Shown: positions 22,931 to 33,771 of the stretch, piece after piece | How the letters are laid out: each line of letters starts with the position of its first letter | Position numbering within the stretch: position 1 is the stretch's first letter | Program-made: the position numbers and the translations under genes | NCBI GenBank assembly: GCA_965112735.1 | Contig: OZ218951.1 | Span: 1,178,001-1,242,000, forward strand | From: Phaeosaccion multiseriatum | Taxonomy: Eukaryota; Ochrophyta, other classes | DNA: 64,000 bases | Direction of reading: 5' to 3' | The notes under the pieces: model-generated | What the model was told of the DNA's origin: nothing | Database searches by the model: none | Seen by the model: only the letters and a program-made list of their open reading frames with translations

Positions 22931-25400
22931 ATGCCCTTCTTTCTCCGCGTACTGCTAGGCTTTTTGCCACTGCTGGTGATGCTGGGGTCGGCAGCGGCCC
23001 AAGGATTAATCGAAGTAGAAGTCAGCCATAGCTTTGGACTGCGAGGAGAGGTGAGAGAGAGCACGAGAGGTTGATGGGAGGGAGGGGTGAGAGCGCAAGA
23101 GATTGACTGATGGGATGGGAAAGCGCAGGGAGGAGATGGATAGCAAGAACATCGGCTTGTGGAGATGGGGAGTAAGCGCGTTGTTCGTTGTCGTGGTGTT
23201 GTTGTGGTTGTTGTTGTTGCTCCTCTCTCTCTTCATAACTAACCTCCACATGTTGTTCCTTGGTGTTCTCTGCTTTGAAGCCGTCCTCGCGAGGGCAACT
23301 GGTGATTGATTTAGGCCAGCACGGCAACATGGGATCCGCGTCGGCGTTTTTCACGGCCCCGTTCGAGCTCAGTGCCCAAGAAGCAGCCGACTTTCAGGTA
23401 CAGCAGTGGATGCAACAGTATGTGCACAGTGTGTGCACAGTGTATTCACAGTAAGCTCGAGATCATGTCGTGTGCCGGTCATGTTCGTCTGTAATCGAAT
23501 GGCCCATGAGCGAGCGAGCGAGTGGTGGCATGTCATCAGCCAATCAGCATCACTCATCAGTCAGGCCGACGATGATAACGCGTTTTTCTCTGCTGTACTC
23601 CCCCTCTCTGTGCCCCGTCCCTCTTTCTCCCTCTCCGTCTCTGTCACCCTCCTCTCTCTGACGGAGCTCAGGCGCTGGTGGAGGCGGATGGATTGTACCG
23701 CATCAGCATCCCGGCGTCCACCGGAGCCAGCATGCGAGGAGGGGGCAGTGGTGTAGACGGAGAGGGGGGGGGTGGTGATACGGGACCGGTGATCATGAGC
23801 AGCATTCGGGCCTGTGAGCTGCGCAAATCGGGCTTCAAAGACGACATTTCAATACATCTTGACGACGAGGGCTTTATCGTGGGGTGAGTGAGTGAGTGAG
23901 GAGCGGAAGAATCATGTGTAGGAGGAGGAGGAGGAAGAGGACTGCAGTGTGTGCGTGCGTGCACTCATGCGCATGTATGTGCACGAATGACCTCCTGGAG
24001 GGGCTCTTAGAGGGGCGTGTTGGGACTCCGAAACTTTCAGAGGACTTTCCTCTCTCCTTCTCTTTCCTGCGTCTCTTGTGATGAGCTGCGGTGCGCGTGC
24101 TTGCGGTGCGCTTGCTGCTGTCGCATCTTGGGTGGTCCCTTGGAGGACAAGCTTCTTCCCTGGCACGCTTCTTGGCTTGGCCCTGACCCATCCCTACTGT
24201 CTGCCCCTTCTACTCCTCCTCCTCCTCCTCCCTCTCATCTTCCTCCTCCTCCTCCTCCTCCTCCTCCTCCTCCTCCCTCTCATCTTCCTCCTCCTCCTCC
24301 TCCTCCTCCTCCTCCTCCTGCTCCTCCTGCTCCTCCTCCTCCTCCTCCTCCTCCTCCTTCTCCTCCTCCTCCTCCTCCTCCTCCTCCTCTTCCTCCTCCT
24401 CCTCCTCCTCCTCCCCCTCCTCCCCCTCCCCCTCCTCCTCCCTCTCCTCCCCCCTTCCAGAGTCGACTACAAGGCTGCTGTGGGTCCACTGGCAGCCACG
24501 AGGGACTGCAAAAAGTTGGGTCCCCCCCCCAACGACACCACTTTCCAAAGCACCATCCGAGTGGTCCGCCCCATGGCCGCTCACGCCATCAACACGCTGG
24601 TCATGGCCGCACATCCCCCTCCCGGCCTCGCTGGGGTTAAGGGCCTCACGGTAAGAGAAGTCACGGTGTTGTCACGGTGTTGTCACGGTGTTGTCACGGT
24701 GTTGTGTGTGTGTGTGTTTGTGTGTGAGTGTGTGTGTGTGGAGAGTCTCTGCACAGGTGAATTGGGTTGCCCTGTATTCCGCCCCCCTCCCATTGTATAC
24801 ACTACCACTGCACTCCCTCCTATGTTCCCAAAACCGACCATATCATTTTGCTGCTGTTCCTTTCCCTCTCCCTCCCTTCCTCCCTCTCTCTCACCCCCCC
24901 CCCCCCCCCCCCCCCCCCCTCTCTCTCTCCCATGTGTGTGACAGCCGGAAAAGGACAAGGCAGCAAAGCAGGCGGAGAAGAGCTTCTTGGGCAAATACGT
25001 AAGATCTGGATGGCAGTGGATGGCAGTGGATTGCTTTCTCTCCTCTTGTCCCATGAAACATGTCCCTCCCTCCCTCCGTCCCTCCCTCCGTCCCTCCCTC
25101 CCTCAATCTTCCTTTGGACTCCTCCTTCCCCCCACCTTTCTTTGTCTCTCACTTCGTTGTCCCTACTCTGTCCGCCCCTCCTTCCCCCCTCCCTTCTTTC
25201 CCACCCTCCCTTCCAATACACACGTCACCATCCCGTGCACTCACTCATGACGATGATGGAATGATGCCCGATTGAAGTGGATGTACATCTTGCCCGTGGC
25301 CATTATCATGATGACGTCAGGAGGTCCGCCGCCGGAGGGAGGAGCAGCAGGGGCCGCGGGAGGGGCGAGCGGAGGAGGAGGGGGAGGGGGAGGGCGATAG
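22931..25400 (+). CDS. EMC10: ER membrane protein complex subunit 10 (EMC10)
   Basis: Lumenal/membrane-anchored subunit of the EMC insertase of the ER. Six exons: 22931-23050, 23281-23397, 23672-23883, 24461-24650, 24945-24998, 25278-25400; phases agree and give 271 residues. Residues 1-24 form a signal peptide (MPFFLRVLLGFLPLLVMLGSAAA). Family marks follow: VEVSHSFGLRGE, FELSAQEAADFQALVEADGLYRI, then RACELRKSGFKDDISIHLDDEGFIVG, and near the end KSFLGKY-WMYILPVAIIMMTSG, equal to the FFAKYWMYIIPVV motif of animal EMC10, then a Gly-rich tail. Intron 3 (23884-24460) contains a long CCT tract and intron 4 a C-run. ATG 22931 is chosen because the signal peptide starts there. Confidence 0.93.
24205..24455 (+). 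repeat. (CCT)n tract in EMC10 intron
   Basis: About 250 nt of near-pure CCT repeats end at the acceptor of exon 4, so the tract doubles as an extended polypyrimidine tract. Confidence 0.9.
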
Positions 25401-25764
25401 AGAGTGAAGGCTCCTTCACGAAAAGTAAAGGAGCGCACCGGCACAAAACTCGCCTTGGATTAATAAATAAAAATAAAGACTAAACACATTCTCGCTTTGG
25501 CGAGTGAGTAGTGAGGGAGGGGACAATACAAAGTCAGGCCCCTCTAAGCAGCAATGCCCAGCCCCTCTCTGCCCCTCTCTGCTGCTGCGTGGCTGTGAAG
25601 TGCTGGCACCGCTTTATTGAGCTCTCCGTCGCCCCCCCCCCCCCCTCTTCCGTGTGTAGATGCGAAGGCATCCCGCCACCCGTCATGGCATGTGTGCCAC
25701 ACACCCCGGAAAAGTGTGTACAATCAGTAGTTGACAGCAGCAAGTGAGTGAGTGCGTGCGTGCC
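25401..25764. other. Convergent intergenic region EMC10 / FAIM-like
   Basis: Overlapping AATAAA-type signals at about 25462-25478, some 60 nt after the EMC10 stop, are the likely polyadenylation signals. Nothing else is recognised. Confidence 0.6.
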
Positions 25765-26274
25765 TCATCTTTGGAAGCCCCCCATGCCGCCCATACCGCC
25801 CATGCCACCCATGCCTCCCATGCCCATCGAATTGGGTTGGGCAGTGGCGTATCCTCCCATCATGCCTCCTCCTCCCTGCGGCTGCTGCTGCATCATCCCC
25901 GCCTGTTGCATGGGCATCATGCCCGGCTGCTGCGGCTGCTGCTGCTGCATCGGCATCATGCCCGGCTGCTGCGGGGCCGCCATGCCGCCACCATAGCCTG
26001 CTGTTGCGAATTGCTGTGGCGGGGGAGGCATTCCTCCGTACCCCATTCCCCCCATGCCCCCCATGCCCGCATTAGATTGCATCATCATCATCATCTGTTG
26101 CTGCTGCTGCTGCATCATCAGCTGCTGCGGAGTCGGCCCCATCTGCCAAGGCGGGGTGGGTGGATGGGTGGGTGGGTGGGGTCGAGGGGCGGGGGGCGGG
26201 GGGAGAGGGGGTGAGCGTGATCAGGAGATGAGGATCGAATTTTCAAGGCTCAGGCACAGAAGCCTCGATGGCAG

Positions 26275-26322
<48 letters not shown>

Positions 26323-26846
26323 CTCCAGGCCGAGACATTGCAAGGGAGGCTGGTCTTACAGCGCACGCACACGCACACGCACTGGCTGGTACACCACCCC
26401 ACCTCACCCCCACCCCCCCTGCCTCCCTCTTAAGCGCACCTGCGGCGGCGGCTTCATGACCGACTTCTTCTCCTCGTGCCCCTTGGAGGCCGCAATCTCC
26501 CCCAAGCTACGGTGGTCCGAGTACACAATTTGCGGTTTCTCGCCCGCCGCCTTGTTGGCTGCTGCATCTTCGGTAATGTTATCGAGGTTGACAAGGCCGA
26601 TATTCGTAGCTTCCCAAAGGTCATTACTCTTCTGCTGCTCTCCCCCCCCCCCTCCTCCCCCTCCTGACTCTCCTGTGCTGCCCACGGCAGGAGCAGCACC
26701 AGCAGGGCCGCTACTGGTGCCACTGAGGCTCACACTTTGACCGCCGTTGAAGTCTCCTCCCCCCCCCCCTCCTGCTTGTGCAAAAGGCATGCTTCCATTG
26801 GCCATGCCGATAGCCCCGAGAGTACCCCCCCCCCCCTCCCCCCCCT

Positions 26847-26882
<36 letters not shown>

Positions 26883-28479
26883 TGCTGTTGCTGCTGGAAG
26901 TACTGCTGCTGCTGTTGGGGCTGCTGCTGCTGGTGCTGCTGCTGCTGGGGCTGCTGTGGGTTCGTAGCGTCAAGGGTGTTGGTGGTGGTGGTAGCGGTGG
27001 TGCTGTATCCGCCCATGTTTTGAAACTGCATGCCGAGCTGCATGAGGGCATTTGCGTCTTGCTGCGTATCGGCCTTTTGAGGCGCACGGGTGGCGTAGGG
27101 ATCGAAATTGTCGTTTGGTGTCGGGGCGGGGGCAACACCTGGAAACAGAAAAAGTGGCGGGATGAGGAAGGGGGTGAGGGGACATTCCATCCACCATCAA
27201 AGAATCAAAGAATCGGAATAGCGTAGCATGTGTGGATGGATGAGGAAGGTGATAAGAGGTAACGAAAGAGGATGGCGAGAAGCAGCAACATTGCATCCAT
27301 CGCAATGCGCACACTTCTCGTGCGTTTAGAGAGCCCAATCAACGTTGCATGTTGGTTGCGTTGACACCACAGCCCCCGATGCAGAAAGAGAAGATCAGAT
27401 GCCCGATGTAGATAGGTCGAGTAGATAAGCTGTCTAATACCGATGAAGGAAGGCGGGTCATATCGATGCTGAATGGGAGTAGATAGAGAGATGGCGTACC
27501 TGTCAGAACGTCGCCCACGCCTGGTTCTGCAGCCTCTTGCTTGAGCTTTGTTGGCTTACTGCTGCCACTCGCTCGCCTAGCGGTACTGGTGGAGGCCCTT
27601 CTCTTCTTCTCCTCCGTCTGTGCCGTCTTGACGGACAGAGACATGGCTTTAGCAAGCTCAAGGTCATCATCCGTTGCATCGCCCCCTCCACCACCGCCTG
27701 TATACATGTCATCACTCCTGGCTGTCGTCCTCGTCCTACCGCTGTCACTCGATCTCCTCCCCGCCCCCCCGCCATTGTTGTTGAACCCGCCAAAGCCCCC
27801 TCCGCCGCCGCCGCCTCGGGCCCCAACGAGGGGCTCCATGTTTTGGAAGGGGATGCCATCGATGGAAAACTCGTACTCTGACTTCCCGCTACCTCCAATC
27901 TCAATGGTGAGCTTGTGCACTCCCATGGACCAGGAGAAGGCCCAGGAGATGGCGTACTTGGTGACTTCGTGGATTTGGCGGCCGTCGAACATTACGCGCT
28001 TCTTGCCCTTGGCTTTCGTGTGAAAGAGGATCACCTGCACACGTACACGTGTAGAGCGGAGGGGGAGGCAGACGCATCATTATGACCGCATCGAAGGGGG
28101 GGATGGGGTAAGCAAGCAAGCAAGTGGGCTAGGGAAGCACCGCCCTGGAGGGAAGCAACCTGCCCTGTCGGGGTGGGGGAACAATCGCGCACCTTCCCCG
28201 TGGTGTCTTCATCCCGCCAACAGGACAAGCCTCACTGCTCCTGGGACGAAAAGCAAAGACTGAGACGCCTCCCCCAAGCAGCCCTTCCTCTCTTCTCCCC
28301 CCCCCCCCCGCCCTTTTCCTCTTCCTCACCTCGTGCTCCTTCTTGTCATCCCCTAGCGCAAAGCGCCACACCACTCTTTTCTTCGAGTCCGCGGCCATCT
28401 TCCCCACCGCCCCGATCTCATGGTACCCGCTCCGAGGAACTTCCCTCTGTCTCGTTTCGTACACGCTATCGTAGCTCAT
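25765..28479 (-). CDS. FAIM1-like domain protein with Q-rich and Met/Gly-rich C-terminus
   Basis: Exons: 28330-28479, 27500-28034, 26440-27138, 25765-26142. Exon 1 ends KRVVWRFALGDDKKEHE and exon 2 continues VILFHTKAKGKKRVMFDGR, SWAFSWSMGVHKLTIEIGG and SEYEFSIDGIPFQNMEPL: the beta-strand pattern of Fas apoptotic inhibitory molecule 1. A DDDLELAKAMSLS segment resembles a ubiquitin-interacting motif. Exon 3 has a poly-Gln tract, then NDLWEATNIGLVNLDNI, reminiscent of endocytic adaptor tails. Exon 4 is Met/Gln/Gly-rich (MMQQ.., GMGGMGG) and ends GGFQR. The frame before and after the G12 run at 26825-26836 differs by one base, so as given the gene is frameshifted there. Function in algae unknown. 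Confidence 0.75.
26277..26322. repeat. (CA)n microsatellite in intron of FAIM-like gene
   Basis: About 23 CA units between exons 3 and 4 of the minus-strand gene. Confidence 0.95.
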
Positions 28480-28945
28480 GTTCTCGCTTCCCCGAGTTCC
28501 CCGACGAGGAGAGTTTGGCTTTTTGCGAGTCGATCTTCCTCGTTTGCGAGGAGTATAAGAGTAGGGACAAGCTCACCAATGAAGATTTAATCACAAGCAC
28601 GAGTGCTTTTAGCAGTAGTTGTTTTTCCTTCCTTTCTTTGTTCTCTTTGGAATAATATCTCTTTACCAACAATTGCCTCGATCACCTCGGTGGATCTCAT
28701 CTGAAATTTCGGGGTCACTTTGCGTTTCCTCCGAATCCTCCTCCTTTCCCATACAGAGGGCAGGGCCTTCTTCTATCTTCCTTCGTCCTCCCTTATCCTC
28801 TGTGTTCACCCAACCACTTCTTCGGCCCCTGTTTTGCTCGCCACCTCCCATTTCAGCGCCCATGAACAGCTATAGGAAGAGGTGAAAGACCACAGAGAAC
28901 ACAATGGAGCTCTAGCAAAGTTCATTGGCGGGCGGCAGCGGCACG
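28480..28945. promoter_or_regulatory. Divergent promoter region FAIM-like / FAD synthase
   Basis: 466 bp between start codons. A TATA-like GTATAAGAG lies at about 28552-28560. Open frames here are not coding-like. Confidence 0.4.
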
Positions 28946-31132
28946 ATGCAAGAGATGCTGGCCTTCTGGGCCACCTCCAGGGCCAAGCTGGACCGTCTCT
29001 GTGCGGAGGATACCAGCTTCGCAACTAAAGTGGAGCACAGCTGCGGCGTCATCGAGAGGGCATTGGACCAATGGGGCACTGGCGGAGTGGCCATCAGCTT
29101 CAACGGAGGCAAGGACGCTTGCGTAGTATTGTATCTGCTGATGATTGTCCTGCACAAGAGGGGCCATCTGGATAGACTAGTGGGCGTCGCGACTGCGATT
29201 GGCAGTGCCGAGACATCATCATCAGAGCCAGGGAGCAACAGCATGTTCATGCCTGTCATCTACTTCGAGAAGGAGGAGTTCCCCGCGGTGGTGGAGTTTA
29301 TGGCGCAGGTCGGTTTTATCCATCGACCTCGTGTCTCCTTCCGCACCCCCTCCATCCATCCACCTCACCCCACTTGCTTCCTCTCTAATGTCGTCGTTCC
29401 TCCTTCCGCACCCCATCCATCCGTCCATCCACCCATCCACCTCGCTCCATTGGCCTCCCACTCTTCCTTCCTCTGTTGATCCACGTCCACCACAGGTGGT
29501 GTCCCGCTTCGGCTTGGCCGTGAAGCGCTATGCGTGCGGCTATCGAGAGGGCATGGAGCAGCTGGTGGGGGACAAGGGGGTGAAAGGAGTGCTGATGGGG
29601 CAGCGCTACGGAGACCCCTGGACCGACAACATGACCGATATGACTCCATCTACGCCAGGTGAGGGAGGGTGGTAGAGATTGAGCACGCTTCATTCGATGA
29701 TTGATCTTGAGGGGCGAGAGAAGCCCTCTCTCTCCTGCGCGTCTGCGCCACAGGCATTCAGTTAGGAGAAGAAGGGGCTGTTACACTCCACCTTCCCCCC
29801 CTCACGGCACAAGTCCACAAGCCTCTGCATGTCCTCTGTAGCTCCAACAGCGTTGCTCCTCTTTGAGCGGCCTTTGTCGCCCATGGCCCCAGCCAACCGC
29901 ACCGCTCCCCCCTCCTTCCTCTTTCACTTGGCTCTGCTCGCCTCTGTCCTCCGCTCTTCGCTCACCGCACTCACCGGGCCGATATCCCCACCTTCCCTTC
30001 CCACCCACTTACCCTACCACAGGCTGGCCCGACTTTACTCGGATCAACCCTATCCTGAGCTGGGAGTACAAGCATGTGTGGCACTTCATGAAGGGCCTGG
30101 AGCTGCCGTACTGCCAGCTCTACGATCAGGGCTACACAAGCCTGGGAGAGATTAAGGTGCGTGGTTGTGGCCGTACATGATATTCAGGCGAAAGTCTTAT
30201 ATTTTCTACTCCCTGCAATGTAGTGTAAGCACGGTCAGTGCGGAGGGGGGCCTCCTCCCAGCGGTGGGTCACCCGCTCTCGCTCTTCCCTTGCATGGGCT
30301 GCTTTCCTCCGCTCTTCCTCCCCCCCCCGCGCACCCCATGCTGGCTGCGCTCCTCCTTCCTTGGTCCAAAGTGCGTTCTTTTCTTAATCCGTTACGTGGT
30401 CTGTTGCTGCTGCTTCTACCGCTGCTGCTGCTGTTCTCCTACGCATTCCCCCCCCACTCGCCGCCTGTAACTGCAGGACACGGTAAAGAACAGCGCCTTG
30501 CTGCGCAGCGACGGCACCTATCGAAATGCCCACGAGCTCACAGATGCCTCCTTGGAGAGGGAGAACAGAACGCCTGTGCCCCAGACGGAGGCAGGCTCGG
30601 AGGGGTCCTGCAGCGTGGTTGGGGCTGGAGCAGAGGAGGAGGAGGGGGGGGAGGAAGAGGGTGAGGAGGGAGGTGAGACCGCGAGGGTGACTGCGAAGAA
30701 GGCCAGGGGAGAGGGGGGGGATGTGACACTGTCCAACCTGAGGAAGGCGTCGTTTATCTTGGAGGGGCTGGCTAGCGGGGAGGAGAAGGCAGCTGTATCA
30801 CCAACAACTGATGCTGATTCTGCTGCTGGTGCTGCGGAGGAGGAGGAGGAGGAGGAGGAGGAGGAGGAGGAGGAGGTGCAGACGACTTGGGATGGAGAGG
30901 AAAGCGGCGAGAAGGGAGGCAGGATAGCAGCAGCGAGTTCAAGAGCAGCAAGAGGAGTAGCAGCTGAAGCAGGGGGCGGGTTAGAGGGGACGGGGACGGT
31001 GGAGCTTGCGGCAGCCGCAGCAGTTGGTGATACAGCAGCAGCCGCCGCCCGCGCGCTCGTAGAAAGCAGTCGCAGTGGGGGGAAGAGACATCCAATAGAC
31101 AAATGCAGCAGCAAATTAAAGGTCAGCAGCAC

Positions 31133-31164
<32 letters not shown>

Positions 31165-31283
31165 CAAGTAGGAGCAAGAGCAATAGTGGCCTCCTTCCGT
31201 CGCACAAGGAGTGGAGAGTGCCCGTGGTGCTGTGCCTAGTCATTGCATTGGGTGCCTTCTTCAGAGGCGGGCCAAAGTCGTAA
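28946..31283 (+). CDS. FLAD1: FAD synthase (FMN adenylyltransferase), PAPS-reductase-like domain, with C-terminal hydrophobic helix
   Basis: Makes FAD from FMN and ATP. Exons: 28946-29308, 29496-29658, 30023-30156, 30477-31283; in frame, 488 residues. Marks of the FAD1/FLAD1 catalytic domain: [17 protein letters not shown] (nucleotide loop), [32 protein letters not shown], then across a splice [39 protein letters not shown] and the closing [19 protein letters not shown]. The N-terminal molybdopterin-binding-like domain of animal FLAD1 is absent, as in yeast. After the catalytic domain come about 210 residues of Glu/Ser/Ala-rich sequence and a final hydrophobic helix [15 protein letters not shown] with a short basic end, which looks like a tail anchor. 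Conserved part is secure; the anchor is inference. Confidence 0.92.
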
Positions 31284-31345
31284 ACAATCCATGAAAACAT
31301 GAGTACTGTAAATACAATAGTTGATTTTTCATTAAAGCATGACTT

Positions 31346-31840
31346 ACCTGTGTCAAGAGCACAGCACAGGTTACGGTGAGAAAGAAGGACAAGGATTCCA
31401 CCGTCTACCTCGTCCCGCGTTAGCGCAGCCGTGCGCAGCCACGGAGGGTGAGTTTGAGGCCTTGGGCTTTCTCACCCTGCCGTGGCAGGTGTGTGGAAGG
31501 GTGACTTGTAGAGTGCCAAGTCACACACTGGTGGGTGAGTTTTGCATATTTCTCATCCGGGGTTTTTTTTTGAAGTCGAGCTTCAGTAGGGGAAACCGCT
31601 TGAGTTGCGTGGGGACACGCAACAGTCTTGTCAGGGGGGTGTTAGAAGTGCAGGGATGGCTGACGGGGATGTTGAAAGTCAGTCGTATGTCAGTGGCCCA
31701 GGCCTAGGCAACACAGTGAGAAACGGTGCCCGTTTCTCACTACCCTCCTGCAGGTGGTCGTTTAGGACAGTGCATAGATAAGCTAATAGATACAAGGCTG
31801 GCTGTCAGGCTAGCTTTGGGGTGCTGCTACCTTATCTGTG
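31346..31840. ncRNA. Putative structured RNA (series of hairpins), identity unknown
   Basis: Nearly consecutive perfect or near-perfect stems: 31346-31352/31365-31371 (7 bp); 31373-31378/31399-31404 (6); 31423-31427/31432-31436 (5); 31439-31452/31471-31485 (14 bp, one bulged G); 31501-31508/31517-31524 (8); 31571-31575/31581-31585 (5); 31604-31611/31616-31623 (8); 31658-31664/31678-31684 (7, one GU); 31716-31725/31731-31740 (10); 31773-31782/31831-31840 (10, one GU) enclosing 31794-31802/31809-31817 (9, two GU). A 122-codon frame at 31339-31707 has no recognisable content. Strand and ends are unknown; pairing exists on both strands, but the GU pairs read better on plus. It does not match U1-U6, SRP or RNase P signatures that I know. 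A T9 run at 31562-31570 argues against a Pol III plus-strand transcript. Confidence 0.5.
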
Positions 31841-32413
31841 TGTCTAGTCCGTTTCGTGGAGGTCTAAGCACGACCTTTCACACGTGCTCTGTGTGTGTGT
31901 GCGTCTCGCGGGAGCCCAGCAGCGGCGACACAAGTGCCGCAGTGTGTAAGGGGGGGGGGGCTCGCGCCAATCACTAACCCGAAGGGCAAGAGGGGGGGGG
32001 GAGGAGGAGGAGGAGGAGGAGCAGGAGGAGGAGCAGGAGGAGGAGGAGGAGGAGGAGGAGGAGGAGTAGGAGTAGGAGTAGGAGTAGGAGTAGGAGTAGG
32101 AGGAGGAGGAGGAGGAGGAAGAGGGCTCCAAGAGAGAAGAGGGCAGGGAGAGGGTGGGGCTTGCGGTGCGGTGGTCGCAGTTACGGGCCAGTTTATTTGC
32201 AGACGTGCCCTGCTCTGGGGGCTAGCACTTCCCTTTCTTCCGGTCAGGTGCCTCTTTTACGACGTGTCCAAGCTGCAGAACTCACTCTCCTAGTTGGCCT
32301 TGTTATAGCAGCGCTCCACATGTACCTCCGTCTCTGTCTCTTCTCACTCCCTATGCGTTTCTGCCTCTCGCTTGCGCTCCCCCTCTCGATCCCTGCCTCT
32401 ATGCCCCTATGCC

Positions 32414-32484
<71 letters not shown>

Positions 32485-32582
32485 CCCCTCTCTCTCTCTC
32501 GTCCACTCTCAATTGCTTCCCCTTGCACGGCCTGGCCAGTCAACTGAAGAGCCCTCCCCCTCTTCACCACCTGTCGCTCTCC
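31841..32582. other. Intergenic region with purine and CT microsatellites
   Basis: Holds GGA/GTAGGA repeats at 31995-32122 and an almost pure (CT)n run at 32425-32500. No gene recognised. Confidence 0.7.
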
Positions 32583-33617
32583 TCAGTCGTCGCAGTCGCA
32601 GGGGTGTCCATTGAGGTGAACCCACACCTTCATCTCGTAGAAAACTTCGTCGCTGATGTCCCACTCCTCCCCTTCGAATTGTTCTTCATACATGTCTCTG
32701 TCTAGGATGACCTGCGGGCAGGACCGATCGTCCCACGGGCACTGCACTTCCTCTGACCGGAGCCATTGGAGCATTGCCAGGCTCTTGCCTCCCAGTACTG
32801 CTGAGTGACAAATGTCTGGGTCCCAGCGGCAGAGGTGGCGGGCATGGGCGTGTAGGAGCTTTAGTACCTCAAGGTGTCCGTGGAAAGCAGCATGTGTAGT
32901 CCCATTGCGCCATTTTCCGTCTCTATTCTCTTCCAGCAAGGCCCTCGTGGGGGGATGACTGATCAGGTACTCCACCACGGGAACGTGCCCCCCCCCGCAA
33001 GCTGCAATCCAGCTCTTGAAGGTAAATGGAGCACTGCCTTCCTCCGATCGAAGCCACTTCAACACCTCTAACTTGCCCTCTCTGCCAGCCTCTCCACAAA
33101 TTTGTTCATACCATGGATACCTCTTCTTCTCGGGAGAATCTTCGGACCGCAACCACTGAATGATACTCAGTCCATGCTGCTCGTTGTGTAAGGCTTGCGT
33201 GTACACTTGACTATTCCATACTTCCAGACAGACCTTCTCATAGAGAAATTTAAACGCTTCGATATGTCCGTGCCTAGAAGCGACCAGGAAGAGACTCTGA
33301 GTTGGCACCAGGCCCTGGCGTATCGCCCATTTCAGACATTCTGCAGAGCTGACCACAGACGACAAGGTTGTCTTCACGCCCGGGAAAAAACGGGTGTAGT
33401 GGGCCCTCCACTCCCTACTCGTACCAGCCACAAAGAGGAAATGCCCCTTTCCCACCCATTTTAGTACGGCCTGGAGCAGCTCAACATTCGCCAAAGCCTC
33501 GTGGCAAGCTTCATGCAGTACTTCGTTCACTCCTCCTTCGGACAACGCAGACCCCCCATCCTCGCTGGATTCAGAGGCTGAAGGAGGTGGAATTCCACCC
33601 TCGCCTTGCCCTTCCAT
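32583..33617 (-). CDS. Ankyrin-like repeat protein (stramenopile type)
   Basis: Single exon, 344 residues from ATG 33617 (MEGQGEGG); an upstream in-frame codon at 33767 would overlap the 5' leader of the neighbouring gene. After an acidic Ser-rich leader, NVELLQAVLKWVGKGHFLFVAGTSREWRAHYTRFF matches the entry helix of the large stramenopile/phycodnavirus family of divergent ankyrin proteins. Repeats then follow: ECLKWAIRQGLVPTQSLFLVASRHGHIEAFKFLYE, SIIQWLRSEDS, LEVLKWLRSEEG, VVEYLISHPP, LEVLKLLHAHA, LAMLQWLRSEEVQCPWDDRSC. The WLRSEE..CPWD signature is typical. Probably a protein-binding scaffold; partner unknown. No intron. Confidence 0.8.
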   Translation of the reverse strand: MEGQGEGGIPPPSASESSEDGGSALSEGGVNEVLHEACHEALANVELLQAVLKWVGKGHFLFVAGTSREWRAHYTRFFPGVKTTLSSVVSSAECLKWAIRQGLVPTQSLFLVASRHGHIEAFKFLYEKVCLEVWNSQVYTQALHNEQHGLSIIQWLRSEDSPEKKRYPWYEQICGEAGREGKLEVLKWLRSEEGSAPFTFKSWIAACGGGHVPVVEYLISHPPTRALLEENRDGKWRNGTTHAAFHGHLEVLKLLHAHARHLCRWDPDICHSAVLGGKSLAMLQWLRSEEVQCPWDDRSCPQVILDRDMYEEQFEGEEWDISDEVFYEMKVWVHLNGHPCDCDD

Positions 33618-33771
33618 GAGTCCCCAAAGTAGGGCTGTTGTACATGTGGACGTCGTCGCCAAATTCCTTCCTTGGTGCCCTCGCGATCCACGATCCCCAC
33701 TCCTTCGCCAAGAGCGCCATTGCTGGGCTGACGCTCGCTCATCTGCCAGTGTGCTCTCCTCTGGCAATCAG
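33618..33771. promoter_or_regulatory. Short divergent promoter, ankyrin-like / TMX-like
   Basis: Only 154 bp separate the two start codons, so the promoters must be shared or overlapping. Confidence 0.5.

Noticed and set aside
31342-31351. ACTTACCTG, like the 5' end of U1 snRNA
   Set aside because: An 8-9-base match is expected by chance; no U1-70K loop or Sm site in the right place follows, and the bases pair in a local hairpin.
31339-31707. 122-codon frame starting MTYLCQEHSTGYG
   Set aside because: No recognisable protein features, and the DNA is dominated by paired stems, which fits an RNA better.
31970-31982. CACTAACCCG, resembling a telomerase RNA template
   Set aside because: Only about seven bases fit a TTAGGG template and they lie outside the hairpin series; too weak without other evidence.
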